Both the position numbers and the translations under genes were made by a program. The notes below the pieces were generated by a model. That model was not told the origin of the DNA and did no database searches. It was given only the letters and a program-made list of their open reading frames with translations. From the NCBI GenBank assembly GCA_943737045.1, contig CALSFV010000212.1:915001-979000 (forward strand): DNA of 64,000 nucleotides, written 5' to 3'. Numbering within the stretch: the stretch's first letter is position 1; every line of letters starts with the position of its first letter. Below are positions 52,201-61,700 of this stretch, one piece after another. This stretch comes from Parapristionchus giblindavisi. Taxonomy: Eukaryota; Nematoda; Chromadorea; Rhabditida; Diplogasteridae.

Positions 52201-53839
52201 AAAACAAGGATTACGGTATGTACCCTGTCCAGTATCGATTGGCTCTCGGCAACACGGCCAGTTGGCAAAAATGTAATCACTTCAACTATTCTCTTTAAGA
52301 AGTAGTGCGTGGTGCGACATTAAATATAGATTAACCACTGTAATTTAGTGAAGAAACAATGATATCCCTGTCAATCTAAAATAGATTTCTGCTCAATCAC
52401 ATGTTTCTGAGGCATTAGAACGGAGAAAATATAAAAAAAGACAGAATCGTTGGATGAGAACTGACGGGATGAGAACTTGTTGCATATGAGAGACAAGCAC
52501 TAATGAATAGACAAAATATGCAAATGGTTCTCATCCAGTCGGTTCTCATCCGACCTAGTGCCCGATGTTGATACCTTGATAAACTTGGCGCTGGTGCAAA
52601 CTTGTACGGGATAGATGGTGAAGCTGCCCTCTGATCGATTACCTCGTCCCAATTGACCAACCTCATTGCCGCCCACACTCCACAGTCTGAAGAATGAGAG
52701 ATCAAAGATCGACAAAACGAATACTCAATGATGATGATCAACCCGTCGTTTTCTTGTTTCTCACTGCTTCCAAAGCACAGAACAATACCACACTTCGCTA
52801 GCGAATCAACTGTGGTCTACACATTTCAGAGACTCTCCGAGAATTTCAAGGGATGTGATAGAGCAGAATTGTTGACGATTTTAGGGAAAGAAGATGTTTT
52901 ATATCCACGTTCAAGTTTTCGGAGGATTACTACATGCAATGTCCATCACAGTGATATATTTTCATCCGTTCAAACAGTAGTTTTTGGTGATACCGATATT
53001 TGATAGGTGATCAATTTTCTAATCAAGTATGTTGCCGTAAACGGCACGATCGAATTAGTACAAAACAGTTCTTTCGTCAGAAATCGGTCATGTCAGAGTG
53101 TCTCTCATATCCACATCGAACAGATAACAAATGGGATCGAAGCAGGGTAAACATGATCATTAATATTCCAATTTTTTTTACAAAATGTAAAAAATAATAC
53201 AGTATCATGGTTGATTTTTTCGACATATATCAAAGTTGAAGGGTAAAAAAAACAAAATCTAACTTTCCGTCACTAGCGAGGAATACGGTATGTCGTTCAC
53301 CGGTCGCCACGTCCACTACTGCACAACCACTAGCGTCGCACGGCGTTCCAACTGAAAGACCAAAGATCAAACTGTAAATCAAGGTAATGTTACAGAGCAT
53401 CGTGTACAGTCTTACAGATTCAATGTTTCTCACTACTTTTATATGCTACCATAACCTTTATCGCACCCCAATAGAAAGTCAGGGTTTTCCACTTAGGACC
53501 CAATAGTCTACGAACACCAAGGCGACGTCTACACGACATAAACGTAACGTGAATTTCTGTGACGACGTAGGACTGCCAGGCAAATGCAATGACGCAATTG
53601 TGCCAGCAGCACAACCGCCACTTTAATGTTTCCCACCACCATTATACAATCTTCACTCCGGTTCAGATATAATGCGATGAAAATCATCAGGTGAAACCAG
53701 AAACACGATCCCAATAGACGTAAAGATCAAAGATGGTACCGATGTGTTCGGGTATGGCGACATGGGCGTCGTCTGTGCCCGACCGTAGTCCGATTTGACC
53801 GGCGCCCGCGGCTCCAAAACCGAGCAGTTCACTTCGCAT
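25275..53839 (-). CDS. HERC4: HERC4-like E3 ubiquitin ligase (RCC1 repeats plus HECT)
   Basis: 33 exons, minus strand: 53839-53740, 53351-53264, 52686-52575, 52193-52072, 51996-51926, 51774-51679, 49836-49735, 49462-49400, 49144-49023, 38813-38747, 38376-38312, 38092-38000, 37827-37730, 37666-37598, 37376-37274, 36845-36768, 36409-36350, 36023-35960, 35738-35633, 31643-31502, 31411-31316, 31072-30968, 30659-30604, 30378-30289, 30228-30171, 30077-29979, 27501-27394, 27210-27130, 27072-26992, 26746-26672, 26234-26172, 26008-25877, 25448-25275. They sum to 3039 bases, 1012 aa, against 1057 in human HERC4. HECT ligases accept ubiquitin from an E2 on a Cys and pass it to substrate. Domain order and length fit the small HERCs (HERC3/4); HERC4 is my best call. 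Introns host foldbacks, MITEs and a nested gene array. Confidence 0.93.
27731..29299. mobile_element. Long-inverted-repeat element with TA duplication
   Basis: Left end CAGTCGCGCCGGAAAGTCAG, right end its inverse, each flanked by TA (27729-27730, 29300-29301). The arms run to about 28300 and back from about 28520; the roughly 200-bp centre includes CGCTCCCCTTATAAGGGAGAG. The CAGT start and TA duplication suggest the Tc1/mariner group. No transposase. The right arm is longer because a family A MITE has inserted in it. Confidence 0.85.
28897..29125. mobile_element. MITE with family A ends inserted in a foldback arm
   Basis: Begins CATACATTTTCG, ends GCGAAAATGTATG, 8-bp duplication ACTTCGAT on both sides. 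Its interior (GGGTCAGTTTTG repeats) differs from other family A copies. The left foldback arm at 27900-27917 shows the uninterrupted site, giving an exact empty-site comparison. Confidence 0.85.
29408..29564. mobile_element. MITE family C, copy 2
   Basis: Left AATAAGTGGGCG and right GCGTGCCCACCTATG mirror the family C copy at 54393, with shared GCGCACAGC and TTGCCTCGCA interior. Possible diverged 8-bp duplication CCTGCTCT / CTTGCTAT. Confidence 0.65.
29614..29775. mobile_element. MITE family A, copy 3 (8-bp TSD)
   Basis: CATACATTATC to GAAAATGTATG, with perfect ATATTTAA at 29606-29613 and 29776-29783. It lies in the HERC4 intron upstream of the exon starting at 27501. Confidence 0.87.
31705..31866. 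mobile_element. MITE with AAGGGAAGCACCAGTTG ends
   Basis: CCTCATAAGGGAAGCACC on the left, inverse GGTGCTTCCCTTGTGAGG on the right, with inner CCCATATGGGT palindromes on both sides. The same ends bound the segment 32961-33794. Target duplication not resolved. Confidence 0.7.
32150..35585. mobile_element. Nested foldback structure in HERC4 intron 19
   Basis: Outer arms 32150-32794 and 34930-35585 are inverted copies (from TTAAAAGGCGTTCTCG inward to TCTCAATTAG). Inside are an inverted-repeat element at 32961-33794 with GGGAAG-ACCAGTTG ends, and another palindrome at 34128-34929. The latter has CCCGGGAAAGATTTTTT outermost and GCGAAAGGAGTCCATTCCGA innermost. Each outer arm carries GGTTCGAACCCCACC, a box B-like sequence, and TTTGATCTTTGATC. 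No transposase frame was found. Confidence 0.8.
37059..37219. mobile_element. MITE family B, copy 1
   Basis: CATAGGTCGAATAG to TTTTCGACCTATG, flanked by TCGTGCCC / TCGTGCAC (7 of 8). The interior has repeated ATCCGGTCAGG-type units. Related copies at 41187 and 43718, with fragments at 40290-40373 and 61000-61072. Confidence 0.8.
39115..39389 (+). promoter_or_regulatory. Conserved upstream block of nested genes
   Basis: 275 bases before the gene A ATG are strongly conserved before genes B (about 41915-42196) and C (about 44850-45139), more so than most introns. It includes ATGGCAAAGTTC, a GTCTGCCAG box and GACGCCTTAAATAGA-type sequence about 90 bases before the ATG in A and B. Promoter role is inferred from position and conservation. 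Confidence 0.5.
39390..40687 (+). CDS. Nested gene A: coiled-coil, single-pass protein, unknown family
   Basis: Five exons, all phase 0: 39390-39419, 39649-39747, 39943-40002, 40054-40143, 40508-40687; 152 aa. Not recognised. Exon 1 is MQIEGNSTCQ. Exons 2-4 are charged and heptad-like (LNEVQTKLAEKTEESKAYE, NEMKSMMTTFQ, IEELEAKCEENS), predicting a coiled coil. Exon 5 carries a hydrophobic stretch (LITECLLLGIFLYLQFYILG), then CTYACETKSMKLNFTRLE and a tail ending KCGCM. A tail-anchored or type II topology is possible. CGCM could be read as a CaaX-like end, but a Gly and a Cys at the middle positions are atypical. It lies antisense within HERC4 intron 9, first of a tandem array. Intron 4 holds a truncated family B MITE. 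Splice sites agree across three copies, which supports the model. Confidence 0.7.
41187..41349. mobile_element. MITE family B, copy 2 (8-bp TSD)
   Basis: CATAGATCGAAAAG to TATTCGACCTATG, perfect ATATCAAG duplication at 41179-41186 and 41350-41357. It lies in the 3' flank of nested gene A. Confidence 0.88.
41608..41792. mobile_element. MITE family A, copy 4, in unit B only
   Basis: CATACATTTTC to CGAAACTGTATG, flanked by GACGAAAT / TACGAAAT. The same position is unoccupied in the neighbouring array units (38995-39020 and 44725-44745). Confidence 0.88.
42197..44223 (+). CDS. Nested gene B: paralogue of nested gene A
   Basis: Exons 42197-42226, 42708-42806, 43084-43143, 43489-43578, 44044-44223, all phase 0; 152 aa, exactly the length of A. 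Exon 1 MQIESNSTCQ. Exon 2 shares KLAEKTEESKAY with A, and exon 3 shares NEMKSMMTTFQ. Exon 5 keeps CTRECEKKSMKLNFTRLE and the CGCM end. The membrane segment itself (MYITACAVTIIWAFLHW) has diverged strongly from A. Conserved splice sites and frame between A and B argue both are, or were until recently, translated. Intron 4 carries an intact family B MITE, intron 1 an AT-rich insertion. Function unknown. Confidence 0.7.
43718..43911. mobile_element. MITE family B, copy 3 (8-bp TSD)
   Basis: CATAGGTCGAAAAG to TATTCGACCTATG, perfect TTTACAAT at 43710-43717 and 43912-43919. Intron 4 of nested gene B; a 5'-truncated copy occupies the same place in gene A. Confidence 0.9.
45140..48482 (+). CDS. Nested gene C: chimeric third member of the array
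   Basis: Exons 45140-45169, 45426-45524, 45756-45815, 45868-45945, 48094-48153, 48378-48482, all phase 0; 143 aa. The first four exons follow A/B exons 1-4 (exon 4 is four codons shorter). The fifth, NEMKSTVAKQVTKLKNYVSQ, fuses the start of an exon 3 to the end of an exon 4. The last has a very hydrophobic segment (LLCILSIFLLIIFYICICV) and stops at KCTEE-TGA. The bases after the stop still resemble the A/B tail, so the protein lost about 25 residues including CGCM. It therefore joins unit C to a truncated unit D across an intron containing a foldback element. It could be a functional chimera or a decaying copy. Confidence 0.5.
45959..47656. mobile_element. Foldback element with tandem-repeat arms (8-bp TSD)
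   Basis: Begins GGCAGTATGACATTTTGG and ends with the inverse; GTGTGATT is duplicated at 45951-45958 and 47657-47664. The arms (about 46000-46325 and 47320-47640) are built of a 32-34 bp tandem unit, GACATTTTGGAACTCGG plus CCGTTTTGGAACCGG. The 1-kb centre has no transposase. This is the architecture of Drosophila FB-type foldback elements. It sits in the intron of nested gene C, and the long FWNRDIL-type open frames it creates are repeat artefacts. Confidence 0.88.
49851..50057. repeat. 23-bp minisatellite, nine units
   Basis: Unit TACTGTAGCCATGGAGTACTGTA-like, nine copies in register, 15 bases from HERC4 exon 7. Variants GGAGTACT, GGAGTAGCG and TTTAGTACT recur in that order in units 1-3 and 4-6, so a 69-bp higher-order repeat is visible. 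Confidence 0.9.
50103..51501. mobile_element. Foldback element, CTATCTGAG family, copy 1
   Basis: CTATCTTAGAAAATCGACAT on the left and the inverse ending CTCAGATAG on the right. Arms of about 550 bp include GGTGAGCACACAACGATTTGG and CAACGGTCAACGAAGG. The inner part shows CCGAATCGGTCAATTTAGAA tandem units. Same family as 55941-57999. HERC4 intron 6. Confidence 0.85.
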
Positions 53840-53914
53840 TTAAATGTGACAAATATATCTTAAATTAAACAATTCACTTATTAAAGAGTATCCGTGCAAT
53901 GTGACCGAGCTCAT

Positions 53915-54745
53915 AACATTTGATGATCTTTTATGCAACAAATAATCCATATTCAATCTACATCAGGCCCATTCTAGAAAGCACTTCTACGGTGTTCAAT
54001 CCTTATCAGAAAAAGGATATAAAAGTCCTTGAACAGGTACAGAATTATTTCACAAGAAGGTTGTTCGCCCGTTGTTTCAAATCAACATGGGAAAATATGC
54101 CGCGGGCAAATGTTCGCAACGAAAAACTCGATCTAGAAACCCTCGAACACCGTAGATCCATCATAGACATTAAAACTTCTATTAAACTACTTAGAGGCAA
54201 ATTTAGGATTTCAAATAAGAAAAATCACTATTTCAAAACATATATTACAAGAAATGGGTTGAACTTCTCCAATTCAGGGTCCCGTTTCCAATACAGGCAC
54301 AATAGCTTATTTTTGCGAGCGGCCCGTTTGCTTACAAAACCCGAAAATAGAATCTCCTTTGATGCAGGAGCCTGATCTGCATGTCCTGTTGTCATAGGTG
54401 GGCGCGTGAAAACGAATATTTTTTGCGCACAGCCTTGCCTTCCCATGAGGGATTTGCGCATAGCCTTTCCTCGCAAAAATCGGACAATTTCCAGTCGAAT
54501 TCGTCAAAAAATAGCCATGCGCACAGCCTTGCCTCACCCTTCCCCGGTTTGCGCACAGCCTTTCCCCCAGCGTGCCCACCTATGCCTGTTGTTATCTGTC
54601 CATCACTTACATGTTCTCTTTCCCCCTATTGATATCCTCAACTAGGCTCAGTCCATTATCACAATTTCATTCCATTCATTACTATTCTTCATTTCTTTGT
54701 TTCACACCATTTGTTCGCTAAATGTGAATAAATATATATATAATA
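53915..54745 (+). mobile_element. LINE 3' end fragment
   Basis: An open frame to 54375 contains RPILESTSTVFNPYQKKDI and LEQVQNYFTRRLFARC, the post-reverse-transcriptase region typical of CR1/jockey-like non-LTR elements. An A/T-rich tail near 54725-54745 follows. A family C MITE has inserted in its 3' end. It lies just upstream of the HERC4 start codon in the opposite orientation. Confidence 0.8.
54393..54584. mobile_element. MITE family C, copy 1 (8-bp TSD)
   Basis: CATAGGTGGGCGCG to GCGTGCCCACCTATG, perfect CCTGTTGT at 54385-54392 and 54585-54592. Interior GCGCACAGCCTTGCCT units are repeated. Inserted in the LINE fragment. Confidence 0.88.
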
Positions 54746-55079
54746 TCTTACGCAATTCTCTCACCAAAAGCAGCTTTTGTACTGTGACAGTTAGTTTTCA
54801 ACAGGATTAGCATGACACAAATATAGATCAGATACCGCAACGAAGCCCCGGCAAATAAAAACATACAAGTCGTAAATGAAATGGAATTCGGTCCTTATCG
54901 ACTATCTGACACTTTAGGCAGGAAACAATCAAACTACAAAACAAACAAGGAAACAGCGGTTCCACTTCATTATTTGCGTAGTCAACAAATACCAAAGATG
55001 TAAACGGCAACAATTCATAAGATAACCAAGTGATTTAAGAGCTATTAGATATAGAATAGACGAGAATGTGTGGACGGAC

Positions 55080-55165
55080 GAGAGAGTGCAGAGAAAGAGA
55101 GAGACACAACACTAGAACTAGCGCGCTCGCGAATCTTCCAGTCGCATCCATCTTGCTGTTTCGAA
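55080..55165 (-). promoter_or_regulatory. CpG-bearing patch, candidate HERC4 promoter or 5' UTR
   Basis: AGCGCGCTCGCGAATC stands out in an AT-rich spacer. On the minus strand it includes CAAGATGGATGCGACTGG, a YY1-like/initiator context also able to start a short 38-codon frame. It lies 1.2 kb upstream of the HERC4 ATG with the LINE fragment between. Speculative. Confidence 0.25.
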
Positions 55166-55710
55166 ATCATCCCTACATTTTAACATACAACTAACAATAA
55201 TGTGATAGCTATCGATAAATTACCCCCTGCCACCTTCCCCAAGTCTCTACTTTTAATATTACTTCATCTATCATTTATTGTATTTCCTGTCGCACCTGTC
55301 ACGGATGCATCAAATAAATAAATACATAAATATTATTATAATGTTCCAGAATTCGCTACATGCCTACTATCAGATATCTGACTTGTGATAGCAACGCATA
55401 TGTGAGAGCAAGGCAACCCTCAATCAGTACAAGGCACAGTATACCATTGCGATAATCATTCATTTCAGGGAACAATCAATACAATCAATCAATATAACGG
55501 TTCTTCAACAATGGACAACAAAACAACTTTCATTTTCTCAACATTACAAAATATTATAGATTAATGTTAAAACAAAATCAACAAGTGTTTGAATAGAGAA
55601 AAACAGAAATAGATAAACTCTCGATAAATCAATAAAACAAAAACAGCGAACCACAAGATCACAACAACGATACGATCAAAGATCAAAGGCTGAATATCGA
55701 AGATCAAAGA

Positions 55711-58700
55711 TCACTCCTCAGCACCCTCATCATCCAATTTGATTCGTTTCACGTCACCTTCGGCGTCCGGAGCCGCATCCGCTGAATCGGCCGAATGTGC
55801 GTGTTTCTTATCGGAGTGTACGGTATCATCAACATTCTCATCGATCGACTCCTCCTTCGCCTTGGCTGCCTTCTCAGCTTCCTGCAATTAATCGATTACT
55901 CGCAAACAAAAAAAAGAAGAAAAAAGCACACTACAAAACACTATCTGAGAGAATTCAACAACTGGAATATTTTCTGGTATCGACGAAAAATGAATTTTTC
56001 TGTTTTATGTGTGATAATTACAGGCTCCATGAGTGTAGTACACTGGTACTTGGAAATTGCTTCCAATTGAAAATTCGCTTCAGGGGGTGACCACACAACA
56101 ATTTGGCGCCTTTTCCTAAAAGGTTGATTTCGAACCCAATCGATTCGGGAGTGGGTGCAATCGACTCCTTGGCGAATTCTAAGAAACTATTGTCAAGGAG
56201 AGTTTTTGATCAACGGTCAACGAAGGCTGGAATTTGGGAATTTTCGGAAAAAATTTTACATTAAATTAATTCTCACTATTTTCCCATGGCCCAGGTAAAT
56301 TTTTTATTTGCTCAATATCTTCTACATATTATATTACACCTTCAGTTTAAAATTCATAATTTTTAAAAAATACATAATTTGTGAACGAACCCGTTTTGTA
56401 ACGACAATCTGAATTGTGGTGTGCTCCGACGACGTTTCCTAATTTCTCAAATTGGTTTTTCGCTAGTTCTAAACATATTTTACCGCTGTTCTCGTCATGA
56501 CTGAGCTATAGAACTACTCCTCGCCTTCGGAGTGCGCCTGCACGGTTTACGTGCTGATCACATTGTTGATCATACTTCTCATTTAAGTTTTATTCACTTA
56601 TTCGTGTACGAGCTAGCTTACGAAGTAGTTACCATACTCACGCCATTCCGTACTCTTTCTTGTCGGTTTTATAGACTGATCAGAGAAAGAGAGAGCATGC
56701 AAATTATTTTGTTTAAACGAGAAAATACGGATATTAGATGATATTTTCAATAATTTCTTTGCTGCCTTCTCCTTCTTTTCCTTATCATCTGCTGCTTCTG
56801 CAACATACATCTCATGAATGTCTACATCGAGGTACTCTACTGGGTTCTGGATGTATGAACAAAACGGGTTGTAGGGTAAAGCGAAACTCTATGTCTTGAT
56901 AATTTTGCTACACATATTTATTCAATAAATGTTAATGATTAGAGAGTGAATCGCAACATCGCGCCCGCAACGCCCGCGAGCGTCCGGAGGAGAAGGATGC
57001 TCCCCATTGATATCCTACTCTATGTCGATTTGCTATGTGCTTATTTTTTTAAATGTTTTGTTAAAATAAAAGTAAATAATCAATGATAGTTACTTGTAGT
57101 TACGCTTTCGAGGGAACATGATGATTTGAAAAGCCAGGATATATTGCAATTTTCGCCAATATTATTCTACAAGAACCTGAAAATGTTTTACTGACAAGTT
57201 TTACTGATCATCTAATATCCGTATTTTCTCGTTTAAACAAAATAATTTGCATGCTCTCTCTTTCTCTGATCAGTCTATAAAACCGACAAGAAAGAGTACG
57301 GAATGGCGTGAGTATGGTAACTACTTCGTAAGCTAGCTCGTACACGAATAAGTGAATAAAACTTAAATGAGAAGTATGATCAACAATGTGATCAGCACGT
57401 AAACCGTGCAGGCGCACTCCGAAGGCGAGGAGTAGTTCTATAGCTCAGTCATGACGAGAACAGCGGTAAAATATGTTTAGAACTAGCGAAAAACCAATTT
57501 GAGAAATTAGGAAACGTCGTCGGAGCACACCACAATTCAGATTGTCGTTACAAAACGGGTTCGTTCACAAATTATGTATTTTTTAAAAATTATGAATTTT
57601 AAACTGAAGGTGTAATATAATATGTAGAAGATATTGAGCAAATAAAAAATTTACCTGGGCCATGGGAAATAGTGAGAATTAATTTAATGTAAAATTTTTT
57701 CCGAAAATTCCCAAATTCCAGCCTTCGTTGACCGTTGATCAAAAAACTCTCCTTGACAATAGTTTCTTAGAATTCGCCAAGGAGTCGATTGCACCCACTC
57801 CCGAATCGATTGGGTTCGAAATCAACCTTTTAGGAAAAGGCGCCAAATTGTTGTGTGGTCACCCCCTGAAGCGAATTTTCAATTGGAAGCAATTTCCAAG
57901 TACCAGTGTACTACACTCATGGAGCCTGTAATTATCACACATAAAACAGAAAAATTCATTTTTCATCGATACCGCACCTATGTCGATTTTCTCAGATAGC
58001 TTTTTCTACATACAATTTAATTGATATGATATCCTACTATGATAAACAATACCAAACTATCCCTCATCGTACCCTTCCACTACCGTATCCCCTACCGTAC
58101 CTGTTCAGCATAAGCGGCCTCTCGATCTCTCATCGCCTTCTCCTTCCTCTTCGTCTTTTGCAGTAGCTCCATCGAGTCAACGTCCTCGCCGAGCAGACTA
58201 CAAATAGGAACTCTTTGACCGGTGAACAGAGATCAAAGATAAAACTCTAAAGATCAAAGATCATACTGACCGCAAGTGATGAATGCGCTCCTCCTTGCCT
58301 ATGTAGGGGGCGGCTGTACGCTGACCAATCTACAGAAGTACAATAAATGAGAAAAGCGTTCATTCGAAGGAATAAATTATTATTATTATTATTATATTCT
58401 AATCTAGATAAGGCAATCTCATTTCTGCGATGAACCTGGTGATTCGCCGTTCCGCCGACACTATACACATGCGTGCCAGTCAAACATCGGACAATTAAGA
58501 ATATGTGAATCGTTTTTCCACACACAATATATCACATGTTACTATGTGATCATACGTGGGCGGGCATTGCCGCTGGAAATGAAAATCGGGGGTCGGAAGC
58601 AAAAAAATGGAGCATTTATACGTCATTTTGAGTTATTTTTTTTTGGAAAATCGGGGGGTCGGGTGCCAAAAATCGGGGGTGTATTGCCGCTAGCGGCAAT

Positions 58701-61700
58701 GGTGCCCACGTATGTGTGTGATCGTCGGTGCTGCGTTTACCCAGACTACAGTAATACTGTACCGTGCCGTATCGTACCCTACCGTAACCCTACAGTACTC
58801 ACCCAAGCACAGACTGGTCGTGTCTCATCCACGTACAGCACGACACTGCCTGACTTCAGCTGTCGCAGCTCGTCCTTTGCCTGAATATAAATGAAGATTA
58901 TTGTAAATTAATAAGTATTCATCATGTAATAATCAAAAATTGAACGACAGCACATAGATATTATAAAGTAGCAGCACGAAATCGCAGAGTCGCAAAGCAA
59001 ATATGAGTATCGCCACTGCTCCCGTTATACAGTGGTCGATACCCCGGATTTCTTTATTTTTATGAAAATTATGAGCCCAGTAAGAGTATTGATTGATAAT
59101 ATCAGTGGTAGTGTTTCACTAGTGCGTCGTATATCTATTTTGACAAAATGAGGTAAGCACACTTTCTACAAGCCCATAAAATTCGGAGATTTGCACAAGA
59201 TAATGTACCTGGAGTAGTTCCATATCGACGAGGGCTTTGCCATCAGTCTTTGCCGCAGCTGCCTTCAACAGCACGAGCATGTCCTCTTTCGGAATGCGCA
59301 TCTGTGATTAGATTAAGTTATTCAAAAAAACAATTAAATTTATTTCAATTGTGTTTAGTAGACGACAATAGCAATACAGAGATATGTTGGATGATCAATA
59401 ACAAGTGAAATCAAATATTGTTGTGGCCATTTCAATACATCTTAAAACTGTGAAACGTGAAAGGCACAGGTGAAATATGCAAGTGAATAACTTGAATAAG
59501 AACTTGCAAGAAAATCCCACCTGCCCCAGACTTACTCTTCTGCACGTAGTGCTGATAATTGTATTGTAACTGATTGTCCCATTTACCCCTTATCGTTTTT
59601 CTACAGGTGTAACATTTATCCTATAAACGTTTGCTCTTACATTCCCAAAAAACATATAATTGTAAATCAACTTGAGTAAGTCAAACATACATTGCCAAAC
59701 CCTCGCAGTGCGAGGATTGACCCACTATATAAGGCCATTTTAGGGCACTTGATAAAAAAATTAAGCTAAAAATGACGATTTTAAAGCGAAAATAACGAAT
59801 CTAGTGAATCAACCCACCCTATTTCGAGAATTGAACCACTATATAAAAATAAACGGCGAGGGTACCGAAAATGTATGAAGTCATACAGCCGGAGATATTT
59901 AAACCCAACAAAACTAAATCTACCATTAATCGATAATGATTCAAGAGATCAATAATATGTTCAATACCTTCTGCTTGGTCATGTAACGATGAAGTGTCTC
60001 CACTCCTTCCTGCGAGATACGGTAGCGAACCTGAGTAAGGGAAGATTACGGTAATTCAGTACTCAATACTGGTTCAATAGTTGTACTGAAATACAACTAT
60101 CGTAGAATTCTTCAAATCGTGTAACTTTACAAAATCGCAGGGAAATCGTAATGATTTAACAATAATACAAAATTCTAATAAAACAATTTAACGCTCACCT
60201 TTTCCACCTTGTTCTCATTTCGCCCAAACATCTTCATACCAGCATTCTGAATTGACAGGGCGGACATGTTGCGCAGCTGTAAATGCACATTTATATAAAA
60301 AAATCAATTCAAGAGTCGCCAAGAGAATAAAAGGGAAGAGCATACTCTCCTCTTTTTGCACGCTCTCTCGCTCCATTTTCTTTTCTTTTCGACTTTAAAA
60401 AAAATAATAAAAAAACATAATGGTGCTTAATTAGCCAAGTTTGAGGTATTTTCTCCTATCTGATAAATTGCATTCAAATGCCATAAACATTTCATATCAT
60501 TCACCATCTTGTCAAACATCCGGTTGCACATGGAAAAATATTCTATACTGTCACAAGAATGACAAGGATTACTCAGTATCAAAAACAAAATGATATTCAT
60601 GAGGTAGAAGATACTCATTTCAATACCCGGTTGAATGCATGTTTCAACCATATACAATAAGAATGAAACATGCACTCTATCATGTTGAGTTCTCAGTTTC
60701 TATAACAGGACACTATACTACTATATTCAATACTGCAATTTAAGAAGCCCATTTCCATCAACCAGTTGAAAGTACGTTTCGTTCATCGACTAATACTTCC
60801 AGACTTACAATAAACTCCTTAACTCCGACATTGACAAAGAAGAGTTGACGAGCGTTGCTGTCCTCTTCGAGCATGCGATTGAAGAGATTCTCGTAGGGGA
60901 ACGAGTCATCGATACCGTAGTATGCCCTGAAGGGAGGAAGAGGAAGGTAACTATCGTGGACTGACTTCTGACTAATGTACGTGAAAAACATTCCGAAAAT
61001 CCGGCTACAAACAACTTATCATAAAAAAATTTTGAGCCGAAAAAAATGTGTAACATAGCTATTCGACCTATGATAGTGGAATCCGCCACGAGTGAACAAT
61101 ATCGGTGTATGCACAATAACTCTTTCACTATAACTCGGAGAATGACAAATACCTTACTCACACAAGAAAACAACAAAAGTTCATGTATAGTTTCTAGCCC
61201 CATGATGATGATGACTATACGAAAACCAGGCAGATTACTGTTTCAACTAAAAAATAAAGAGCAGTTCCTACTTGAGATCATCCCATCGTTCATCGTCCTT
61301 CTTGAGGAAGGTGAAGGGCTCGTCCTTGAACATCTTCTGACGCTTGTAATTGGGTGCTCTAAAACAAATATTGAACTAAAAAGGTAATAGGAAAAGCAAA
61401 TTAAGTTATTCAAAGAACACGAATATCACTGGTCAGTGATAATTCAAGACCAATTCTAGATTGTACTGCACTAAATTTATAGCATTCGTGCCAAACAAGA
61501 ATGCATTAAAGCAGAACCTAAACGTAGCTAGGCAAACGTAGACAATAATTTTATCGAAATCAGTCAATCAATCAATAAACCTATAAATCAATAAACACTC
61601 ACTTGGCCACCTCCCTCCTCTCCTTGTCCTCTCCGTCCTCGCTAACTCGTTCAATGAGCGCTACGAAGAATCCACCAGTGTTCTGTGTGTGCGGCAACAC

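Larger units (their letters stand above)
38000..53839 (-). other. RCC1-like repeat exons of HERC4
   Basis: Exons 1-12 encode residues 1-367, which form the beta-propeller of RCC1 repeats. Repeated blades read GER-HTVFLASDGKLWSVGGNEVGQLG, GRAHTCAVTEDGRLFAWGDNGSGQCG, GDTHSLFLTQDGRVFACGSDSFGQIG and GRLFSFGLNSSGQLG (hyphen marks abbreviation). The pattern of about 50 residues with G-x-x-H-(S/T) and W/F-G-x-N-x-x-G-Q-(L/I/C)-G is diagnostic. The ATG at 53839-53837 begins directly with a blade strand (LLGFGAAGAGQIG), as in human HERC3/4. Confidence 0.92.

Noticed and set aside
53920..54375. A 151-codon frame as a host gene next to HERC4
   Set aside because: The sequence is the C-terminal end of a non-LTR retrotransposon polyprotein.
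56532..57417. Two identical 69-codon frames facing each other, resembling a duplicated gene
   Set aside because: They are the same segment of the two foldback arms; no conserved protein character or splice support.
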